Shown here piece by piece: positions 7,061 to 12,817 of a stretch of 14,417 nucleotides of DNA (positions are counted from its first letter, which is position 1; every line of letters starts with the position of its first letter). The stretch spans positions 1-14,417 of the forward strand of contig JANXXF010000416.1 of assembly GCA_025350775.1 (NCBI GenBank), in the 5' to 3' direction. Origin of the DNA: Actinomycetes bacterium. GTDB taxonomy: Bacteria > Actinomycetota > Thermoleophilia > Gaiellales > Gaiellaceae. A model generated the notes under the pieces. That model was not told the DNA's origin. It saw only the letters and a list, made by a program, of their open reading frames with translations, and did no database searches. The position numbers and the translations under genes are program-made.

Positions 7061-8101
7061 CTAGATGACCCCGTCGTCGCCGTCGGCGCCGGCCGTGCCG
7101 CGCGACAGGATGAGCGCGCCGGCATCCTCGAGCTTGCGCACCGCCGCGACGACTTTGCTCTGCGCCTCCTCGACGACCCGCCGGCGCTGCGGCGGCATGT
7201 ACTCCATCTCCTCGCGGAGCATCTCGGCGCCACGCTGCGACATGTTGTTGAGGATCTTGTCGGCGACGTCGGGGCTGGCGCCGCGCAGGGCGAGCGGGAG
7301 CTCCTTGGCGTCGACCTCCTTGAGGATCATCTGGATCGAGCGGTCGTCGAGGCCGACGATGTCCTCGAACACGAAGAGGCGGGAGCGAACCTCGTCGGCG
7401 AGCTCCGGGTCGGAGTCGCTGAGGTACTTGAGGATGTTCTGCTCGGTCGCGCGGTCGGAGGAGTTGAGGATCTGCGCGAGCGAGCCGACGCCGCCGGCCT
7501 CGTGGTACTCGTGCCGGATGACGGTCTCGAGCTTGCTCTCCATGACGCTGGCGATCTCCTTCACCACATCCGGAGAGGCCTGGGTCATGAGGGCGATGCG
7601 CGTGGCGATGTCGGTCTGCGACACCGGTGGCAGCTGCTCGAGCACGCGCGCCGCCAGCTCGGTGGACGGCAGGTGCGCCAGGACGAGCGCGACGGTCTGC
7701 GGATGCTCGTTGCGGAGGAAGGCGACGATCTGCTCGGCGGGACTGCCACGCAGGAACTCGAACGGGCTCGACTCGATGACGACGGCGAGGCGCGTCAGAA
7801 TCTCCTGCGCGCGTGCTGCCCCGACGGCGCGCTCCAGCACCTCGCGGGCGTAGCGCATGCCACCCTCGCTGATGTAGCCGTGCGCGGCAGCTGTCTCCAG
7901 CACCTCCTCCATCACGCCGCCCGCGACCTCGGGGGCGACGCTGGGCGTCCTTGCCATCTCGACGGTGAGCTGTTCGATCATCTCGTCGTTGAGGTGCTTG
8001 AAAATCCCAGCGGCCTCATCGGTGCCGATCGAGACGCACAGCACCGCAGCTTTCTTGCGTCCGCTGAGTGCGCCGGGCGGCTTGGCGACTGGCAATGCCA
8101 C
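7061..8101 (-). CDS. fliG: Flagellar motor switch protein FliG
   Basis: FliG sits on the cytoplasmic face of the MS ring, binds FliF and FliM, and interacts with the stator to generate torque. The 346 residues contain all three domains. FliG-N is about 10-110, with KKAAVLCVSIG and a FliF-binding helical surface. FliG-M contains NEHPQTVALVLAHLP (131-145), the EHPQ motif that contacts FliM. FliG-C spans about 200-335, with LFVFEDIVGLDDRSIQMIL (242-260) carrying the charged torque-helix residues Asp252, Asp253 and Arg254. The usual MFxF motif reads LFVF. A short Gly/Asp-rich tail follows. The start is GTG 8101, immediately after the fliF TGA with no gap, and GGGAGGG (8106-8112) lies four bases upstream inside fliF. 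Confidence 0.97.
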   Translation of the reverse strand: MALPVAKPPGALSGRKKAAVLCVSIGTDEAAGIFKHLNDEMIEQLTVEMARTPSVAPEVAGGVMEEVLETAAAHGYISEGGMRYAREVLERAVGAARAQEILTRLAVVIESSPFEFLRGSPAEQIVAFLRNEHPQTVALVLAHLPSTELAARVLEQLPPVSQTDIATRIALMTQASPDVVKEIASVMESKLETVIRHEYHEAGGVGSLAQILNSSDRATEQNILKYLSDSDPELADEVRSRLFVFEDIVGLDDRSIQMILKEVDAKELPLALRGASPDVADKILNNMSQRGAEMLREEMEYMPPQRRRVVEEAQSKVVAAVRKLEDAGALILSRGTAGADGDDGVI

Positions 8102-9652
8102 TCAGCCCTCCCGCATCCACTGGTTGATCTGCAGCGCGATCTTCTCCGGGTGGGCGCGGGCGATGTCCTGCACCTGCTCCTTCAGCTGGTGGCGGCGCTC
8201 GCCATTGGGGTCGACCGCGATGTCGAGCGGCAACGGGCCGCCCGCCTCGAGCGCGCCGACAGCGACGGAACGGTCGATCTCGCTCAGCCACGTCGGCTCG
8301 AGGGAGACGCCCTCGCCCTCGCGCCGCTTGAGGTTCTTGCGCAGGAAGAACAGGAAGATGCCGGAGCCGAGCAGCACCCCCACCCACTTGAGCGGGCCGA
8401 GCATGGCGGGCGGGATCGGCAGGCCGCCGGCGGCGGGCGGTGCGACCAGCTTGGGCGGCGCGGCGAACGCGAGTGTCGTCACGGCGAGCGTGTCGCCGCG
8501 GGTGGGATCGACGCCGGCCATCGCGGCGACGCTCTTCTGCAGAGCAGCGACCTGGGCGGCGGGGATGGACTTGTCGACCATCAGGGCGACGTTGAGGCGG
8601 TTGACCGCGCCGGCGGCAATCACCGTGTGCGACACGGTCTTGTCGACGCCGAAGTCGGTCGTTGAGGTCTGGTGCGTGTAGTTCGAGTTGGCATTCTGGC
8701 CGGCCGGGGTGGCCGCGTAGGCGGGGATGTTCGACGCGGCACCGGCAGGCGTGGCGGCACTCGTGCCGGCCGACTTCAGCGACTCCTGGTCGGTCTTCGC
8801 GGTGAGCGGCGTGCCCTTCTTGGCGTACGTGACCTTGTCGAGCGTCGACTCGTCGACGTTCAGGTCGGCGTGGATGCGCACCTGCGCCTTGTTGGCGCCG
8901 AGCGTCGTCGCCAACATCGCGTTGATCTGGGACGAGAGCTGGCTGGAGTAGCGCTGCTCCGCCTCGAGCTTGGCCTGCGGGCCTGCTCCGCCGGAGCCAC
9001 CGGCGCGCGGCCACAGCATCGTGCCGGTCTCGTCGGTGATCGTCACCGCCTCCGCGTCGAGCCCCTTGACGGCCGACGAGACGAGGTGCGCGATGCCGCT
9101 GATCGTCGAGCCGTCGAGGCCCGAGCCGCCAGTGACGAGCACCGAGGCGCTGGCCTTCGTCGCGTCGGCGAGGAAGAGCGCGTCGTCGGGGATCACGAGC
9201 TGCACGTCGACGCCGCGCACGCCCTGGATCTGCTCGACGGTGCGGGCGATCTCGCCCTCCAGCGCGCGCTGGTACTGCACCTTCTGCTGGAAGTCGGTCT
9301 GGCCGAGGCTCTTCTTGTCGAACAGCTCGAAGCCGACGTGGCCACCGTTGGGCAGGTTCTTCGCGGCGAGCGCCAGCCGCGCCTTCGACTCGGAGCCGCT
9401 GAGCACGGCGATCTCGGTACCGCCGTTCTTCAGCTGGTACTTGATGCCGGCCGCATCGAGCGCCTTCGCGATCTGCGCCGACTCGGAGGCCTGCAGGCCC
9501 GAGGTGAGCGTCGAGTAGCTCGCCTTCCCCGCCATCTGGAACAGGAAGAACAGGGTGAGCACGACGAGCAGCCCGGAGGCCGCGACGCCGAGCTGGCCGC
9601 GCGGGCCGAGCGTGCGCCAGGTGTCCTTGAGCTTGCCAGAGGTCTCTCCCAT
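8102..9652 (-). CDS. fliF: Flagellar MS-ring protein FliF
   Basis: FliF forms the membrane-embedded MS ring on which the rotor and export gate are built. The 516 residues are near family length. TM1 covers about 21-40. The YscJ/FliF ring-building domain follows (about 46-220), with DFQQKVQYQRALEGEIARTV (120-139) and VRGVDVQLVIPDDALF (145-160). The FliF C-terminal periplasmic domain (about 240-400) contains a Ser/Ala/Thr-rich low-complexity insert (290-330), as is common in the beta-collar loop. TM2 is about 419-437, and a cytoplasmic tail ends in PEKIALQINQWMREG (502-516), the FliG-binding helix. ATG 9652 lies 15 bases after the fliE stop with AGGG about seven bases upstream. The stop abuts the fliG GTG. 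Confidence 0.97.
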   Translation of the reverse strand: MGETSGKLKDTWRTLGPRGQLGVAASGLLVVLTLFFLFQMAGKASYSTLTSGLQASESAQIAKALDAAGIKYQLKNGGTEIAVLSGSESKARLALAAKNLPNGGHVGFELFDKKSLGQTDFQQKVQYQRALEGEIARTVEQIQGVRGVDVQLVIPDDALFLADATKASASVLVTGGSGLDGSTISGIAHLVSSAVKGLDAEAVTITDETGTMLWPRAGGSGGAGPQAKLEAEQRYSSQLSSQINAMLATTLGANKAQVRIHADLNVDESTLDKVTYAKKGTPLTAKTDQESLKSAGTSAATPAGAASNIPAYAATPAGQNANSNYTHQTSTTDFGVDKTVSHTVIAAGAVNRLNVALMVDKSIPAAQVAALQKSVAAMAGVDPTRGDTLAVTTLAFAAPPKLVAPPAAGGLPIPPAMLGPLKWVGVLLGSGIFLFFLRKNLKRREGEGVSLEPTWLSEIDRSVAVGALEAGGPLPLDIAVDPNGERRHQLKEQVQDIARAHPEKIALQINQWMREG

Positions 9653-9667
9653 GCGCCTGCCCTACGC

Positions 9668-9997
9668 CTACAGCTGCATCCGGTAGATGTCCTGGTACGC
9701 ATCGACCGCCTTGTTGCGGATCTGCGCTGCCAGCTGGAGCTCGAGCATCGAGCGCTCGACGGTCATCGCCACCTGCGACACGTCCTGCGCCTGCCCGGTC
9801 GCCAGCTGCTGCGATGCCGTCGCAGCGTTGCCGAGGGAGCCGTCGAGCTTCCCGATGGCGCCCTCCAGCAGCTTGCCGAAGCCACCGCCCGTCGCGCCGC
9901 CCGCCTCGCCGACACCGGCATCGACCCCGCCGGCGCCGCCCGTGCCACCGACCTTGAACTCGGCGCTCGACAGGAGCTTCATCATCACGGGATCCAT
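9668..9997 (-). CDS. fliE: Flagellar hook-basal body protein FliE
   Basis: FliE joins the MS ring and export gate to the proximal rod and is an early export substrate. The 109 residues are of normal length. A short start with methionines at 1, 5 and 6 leads into a Gly-rich stretch (17-39), longer than in many relatives. The conserved C-terminal helices include QAQDVSQVAMTVERSMLELQ (69-88), and AAQIRNKAVDAYQDIYRMQL (90-109) is the FliE hallmark ending. The frame is open far upstream, but that part runs through flgC and flgB in the wrong frame. ATG 9997 shares one base with the flgC stop (TGATG), which fixes the start well and implies coupled translation because no strong Shine-Dalgarno is present. 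Confidence 0.95.
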   Translation of the reverse strand: MDPVMMKLLSSAEFKVGGTGGAGGVDAGVGEAGGATGGGFGKLLEGAIGKLDGSLGNAATASQQLATGQAQDVSQVAMTVERSMLELQLAAQIRNKAVDAYQDIYRMQL

Positions 9998-10407
9998 CAG
10001 CGCATCAGGTCGAGCGTCCGCTGGAACATCTGCTTGGCCGCGTTCATCGCCTGGACGTTCGCCTCGTAGCCGCGGCTGGCGGTGATCAGGTCGACCATCT
10101 CGGTGACGGTGTTGACGTTCGGCATCGTCACGAAGCCCTGCTGGTCGGCGTCGGGGTGGCTGGGGTCGTAGACCTTCTTGCCCGGGGTCGAGTCCTCGAC
10201 GATCGCCTTGACGCGGACGCCGTCGAGCACGTCCTGGAAGCTCCCCCCGCCGGCCGCGCCCAGCACGACTTCCTTGCGCCGGTACGGCTGGCCGTCGGCG
10301 CCGCGCGTCGAGTCCGCGTTCGCGAGGTTCTCGGCGATCACGTCCATGCGCAGGCGCTCGGCCGTCATGCCGGAGCCCGAGATCGAGAGGCCGCCGAAGA
10401 GACTCAT
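9997..10407 (-). CDS. flgC: Flagellar proximal rod protein FlgC
   Basis: FlgC is a proximal rod subunit exported through the flagellar type III system. The 136 residues match the family. The N-terminal helix ends in IAENLANADSTRG (24-36), the rod-protein signature for FlgC, followed by PYRRKEVVLG (41-50). The central part has YDPSHPDAD (80-88) and GFVTMPNVNT (91-100), and the C-terminal helix contains SRGYEANVQAMNAAKQM (111-127). ATG 10407 shares one base with the flgB stop (TAATG) and has GAGG about eight bases upstream inside flgB. It shares its last base with fliE. Confidence 0.97.
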   Translation of the reverse strand: MSLFGGLSISGSGMTAERLRMDVIAENLANADSTRGADGQPYRRKEVVLGAAGGGSFQDVLDGVRVKAIVEDSTPGKKVYDPSHPDADQQGFVTMPNVNTVTEMVDLITASRGYEANVQAMNAAKQMFQRTLDLMR

Positions 10408-10775
10408 TACGACTGCCTCGTGCCCATGGCGATCTGGAGCATCGCCAGGCGCGCCCGGGCGACGGTGACGAGCGACTGGTACTCGAGCGAGGTCTGCGAG
10501 AGGTTCGCCAGCTCCTGGTCGATGTCGACGTTGTTGCCGTCGGCGCGGGTCGCCGACGACGTGTCCGTCTCGGTCTTGAAGGAGAGGCCACGGAGCCTGC
10601 TCTGGGCGTCAGGGGCGCCGAGCGCGCCTGCCAGCGCCGAGTGGAAGTCCACGTCCGAGCGCTTGTAGCCGGCAGTGTTGGCGTTCGCGATGTTGTTGGC
10701 AATCGCGCGCTGGCGGAGCGAGGCGCCGGAGAGCGCCTGCTCGAGCCCAAGCTGCGTCGTATCGAACAGTCCCAC
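10407..10775 (-). CDS. flgB: Flagellar proximal rod protein FlgB
   Basis: FlgB is a proximal rod subunit, the first structural gene of this flagellar operon. The 122 residues include the rod signature AIANNIANANTAGYKRSDVD (24-43) and the FlgB-specific C-terminal block NNVDIDQELANLSQTSLEYQ (81-100), followed by a terminal helix. The frame opens at 10838, but GTG 10775 is chosen because GGAGGAG (10781-10787) lies five bases upstream and VGLFD gives a standard N-terminus. The extra 21 residues would be non-conserved and would overlap the promoter-proximal leader. The stop overlaps flgC by one base. A sigma-28-like promoter lies 66 nt upstream of the start. Confidence 0.96.
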   Translation of the reverse strand: MGLFDTTQLGLEQALSGASLRQRAIANNIANANTAGYKRSDVDFHSALAGALGAPDAQSRLRGLSFKTETDTSSATRADGNNVDIDQELANLSQTSLEYQSLVTVARARLAMLQIAMGTRQS

Positions 10776-10780
10776 GCTGG

Positions 10781-10787
10781 CTCCTCC
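10781..10787 (-). promoter_or_regulatory. Ribosome binding site of flgB
   Basis: GGAGGAG on the minus strand lies five bases before GTG 10775. It is the strongest Shine-Dalgarno in the flagellar operon and decides the flgB start against the longer open frame. Confidence 0.8.
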
Positions 10788-10841
10788 GCTGTGCGGTCTC
10801 CCCATCCATGGGTGACGACGTCCCGTCCTGGGACACACCGT

Positions 10842-10868
10842 TCATCGGCTGCGCCGACGCCGATTTGA
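10842..10868 (-). promoter_or_regulatory. Sigma-28 (FliA/SigD)-type promoter of the flgB operon
   Basis: On the minus strand TCAA (10868-10865) is separated by exactly 15 nt from GCCGATGA (10849-10842). Against TAAA-N15-GCCGATAA, two of the twelve conserved positions differ (TCAA for TAAA, ATGA for ATAA). It lies 66 nt before the flgB start and 29 bp after the stop of the DUF4091 gene, so the flagellar operon seems to start its own transcript here. A 6-bp inverted repeat (ATCGGC/GCCGAT) falls across the spacer and -10. Confidence 0.72.
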
Positions 10869-10897
10869 GCGGGCGGTGGGTGGCAGCCGCCTGGGCG

Positions 10898-12676
10898 CTA
10901 GCCGGCGGCCGTGAGCGCGGCGACCTTGGCTGCCTCGATCTTCGCGGGCGTCGTCGCGTCGCTCGACCAGACCGGCCACGCAAACGGGGTCGCCGTCTTG
11001 ATCGCGCAGCCGACGGTGCAGCCGAGCTGGACACCCTTGGCACTCGCGCTGAACAGTCCCGCGCCGCCGAGGATCGCCCACACCTTCGCCGCGCCGCGCC
11101 GCCTCCGCACCGCGTCGTAGATCGCCCAGTCCTCGATGCCGTCGCGGATCTGCAGGAGCCGGGCGCTCGGAATCGGCGCATCCCTGGCCGGGTACAGGAG
11201 CACGAAGCTGCCGAGCCGGTCGACGCTGGTGAACGGGTCGCTCCCCGCCCTGTAGTTCGTGGTGCCCTCGCCGTAGAGGACGCCGGTGAGGCCTTCGAGG
11301 GCGGCCCACAGCTCGAGCAGGCGCGGGTTCGACAGCGGCTCGGTGGCCGTGTAGCCAGGCGTCGGGTTGTTGGCGTAGTAGTAGTTGTAGGCCCAGACGG
11401 ACGCGCCGCCCTTGCGCACGACGTCGATCGGCCGCTGGCTGAGCCGCGAGTTGTCGATGCCGGCCTTGGTGGCCTCAGGGACCGTGTACTTGCCGTAGTA
11501 GCGGTTGGCGAGCACCGCCCAGATGTCGAGGTTGGAGCCATCCCTGGACAGCCAGAGAAAGCTGTTCGAGCCGGTCGGCGACGGGTTGCCGGTGACAAGC
11601 GCCTTCGCCCCGGGGAAGCAGGCGTGCAGCGCCTTCGCCTGCCGTCCGACGAGCTTCATGCCGTCGAGGCCGGGCTCATCCTGGGCGTACAGATAGGGGA
11701 GGGCGCCCGTGTACCAGGGCTGGGCGCTCCAGAAGGTGTGGACCGCCTTCAGGTAGTCGCACCACGACTCGGGGCGCGACGGGTCGACGCCTGCGATGCG
11801 GTTGGCGAGGGAGGCTCGATTCGATGAGATCGGCACGCGCAGCGCCGAGAACCCGGGCTGCACGCCGAGCGTGTCGCCGACGTTGCCGAGGGCGTCGAGC
11901 CACCACCTCGGGTCGGTGACGTAGCCCGCCGGCGTCTTCGGCTCGGCGTAGCCCCACGAGGACGGCGAGATCCGCCAGTCGGCGAGGAACGAGTAGAGCG
12001 GCGCCTGCGCCGCCTTGAACTCGGTGGCCTGCTTGAACCCGGCGATCCTGCCGACGGCGTTGATGTAGGTCTCGGCGCTCAGGTGGAACGAGGTGGCGAG
12101 GTTGCCGGCGGCGCTGTTCGGCTTCGGCAACTGGAAGCGGAAGACCCGGAGGCTGGCCTTGACCGTTGTCGCGACACCGTCCGCGGTCACGGTGACCGTG
12201 GCCGCGTACAGGCCCGGCGCCGTCCCATACGGGATCTGGAGGATGAGGTAGAGCGGCTGGTTCACCTGCTCGGCGCGGTGCTCGGCGCCGTCCCAGGGCA
12301 GGAGGGCATCCGGGATGGGCTTGCCGTCGAAGCTGACGAAGTGGGCCCACGCGAGGCGCGCCCGAGCGCCGCCGAGGGTGACTGCGTCGAGCACCGCAGA
12401 GATCGTCCGGGCGCCGCTGACCACGATCTGGCCCGCCTCCTGCTCGCCGATCGCGGCGTTCAGGGCGAGCGAGGCGCCACTGCCGGCGGGGAGCGGCCCG
12501 GTGGCGGGAATCGAGGCCGAGGAGGGATAGGTGACGACGGCTGCGCCCTTGCCGGCTGCGGACGTGGCACCCGCCTGCCAGGCGGCCAGCAGGGCAACCG
12601 CCGCGGCGCCCGCGATGCACGCAGCGAGCACGAGCGCGCTTCGGCGGTACCCTCGTACGCTGTCGTGTTCCGCCAT
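10898..12676 (-). CDS. Secreted or membrane-anchored DUF4091/GH123-like protein
   Basis: A predicted extracytoplasmic protein of 592 residues, probably acting on or binding glycans. Residues 12-36 form a hydrophobic segment after Arg residues (RGYRRS), a signal peptide or single anchor. A beta-rich region follows (about 60-185, including PLYLILQIPYGTAPGLYAAT). The (beta/alpha)-like domain of about 190-540 resembles DUF4091, related to GH123 beta-N-acetylgalactosaminidases. LYAQDEPG carries an adjacent Asp333-Glu334 pair as in GH123 active sites, VWAYNYYY is a strand-end aromatic motif, and RLLQIRDGIEDWAIYD (506-521) is the family's C-terminal signature. ATG 12676 is chosen with the upstream GTG 12718 as alternative; neither has a Shine-Dalgarno, so a short or absent leader is possible. 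Substrate and activity are inferred, not shown. A sugar-binding role without catalysis is possible. Confidence 0.75.
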   Translation of the reverse strand: MAEHDSVRGYRRSALVLAACIAGAAAVALLAAWQAGATSAAGKGAAVVTYPSSASIPATGPLPAGSGASLALNAAIGEQEAGQIVVSGARTISAVLDAVTLGGARARLAWAHFVSFDGKPIPDALLPWDGAEHRAEQVNQPLYLILQIPYGTAPGLYAATVTVTADGVATTVKASLRVFRFQLPKPNSAAGNLATSFHLSAETYINAVGRIAGFKQATEFKAAQAPLYSFLADWRISPSSWGYAEPKTPAGYVTDPRWWLDALGNVGDTLGVQPGFSALRVPISSNRASLANRIAGVDPSRPESWCDYLKAVHTFWSAQPWYTGALPYLYAQDEPGLDGMKLVGRQAKALHACFPGAKALVTGNPSPTGSNSFLWLSRDGSNLDIWAVLANRYYGKYTVPEATKAGIDNSRLSQRPIDVVRKGGASVWAYNYYYANNPTPGYTATEPLSNPRLLELWAALEGLTGVLYGEGTTNYRAGSDPFTSVDRLGSFVLLYPARDAPIPSARLLQIRDGIEDWAIYDAVRRRRGAAKVWAILGGAGLFSASAKGVQLGCTVGCAIKTATPFAWPVWSSDATTPAKIEAAKVAALTAAG

Positions 12677-12686
12677 CGCGGAACGG

Positions 12687-12692
12687 AGAGTA
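12687..12692 (-). promoter_or_regulatory. Possible -10 box of the DUF4091 gene (short-leader promoter)
   Basis: TACTCT on the minus strand fits the TANNNT pattern of housekeeping -10 boxes and lies 10 nt before ATG 12676. This would give an mRNA with almost no leader, consistent with the lack of a Shine-Dalgarno. No clear -35 element is visible, so this is a weak call. Confidence 0.3.
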
Positions 12693-12733
12693 GCGGACGC
12701 TTCCGGCGCCACCGGCACGAGCCCGAAATATGA

Positions 12734-12780
12734 GACGGGCCTCTCGCCCTGGACGGAGAGTCCCAGGCGAGAGGCCCGTC
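12734..12780 (-). terminator. Intrinsic terminator-like hairpin after the secreted-protein gene
   Basis: A perfect 15-bp inverted repeat (12734-12748 with 12766-12780) encloses a 17-nt loop that can itself pair GGAC with GTCC. On the minus strand the stem is followed by TCATATTT, a modest U-rich run, while the plus-strand side has none. This favours termination of the transcript ending at 12818. Confidence 0.7.
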
Positions 12781-12783
12781 GAA

Positions 12784-12799
12784 CCTGCCGGAGGGCAGG
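12784..12799. repeat. Small 6-bp hairpin next to the terminator
   Basis: CCTGCC (12784-12789) and GGCAGG (12794-12799) pair perfectly around a 4-nt loop. It sits 18 bp past the stop of the secreted-protein gene and 3 bp before the large terminator stem on the minus strand, giving tandem hairpins. Confidence 0.5.
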
Positions 12800-12817
12800 C
12801 GACGCGAAGCTCGGAGC

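Noticed and set aside
7502..10069. Two long plus-strand open frames (about 387 and 465 codons) opposite fliG, fliF and fliE
   Set aside because: Antisense shadows typical of GC-rich DNA, with biased His/Arg/Gly/Leu composition and no recognisable motif; the minus-strand genes account for the region.
9998..10750. FliE as a 360-residue fusion
   Set aside because: The N-terminal 250 residues are flgC and flgB read in the wrong frame; ATG 9997 overlaps the flgC stop and gives normal FliE length.
10808..11827. Plus-strand open frame of 339 codons opposite the DUF4091 gene
   Set aside because: No motif, composition of an antisense shadow, and it would overlap the flgB promoter region and a conserved minus-strand gene.
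12683..12761. Direct repeat ACGGAGAGT at 12683 and 12753
   Set aside because: Nine bases only, one copy lying in the terminator loop; no third copy or regular spacing.
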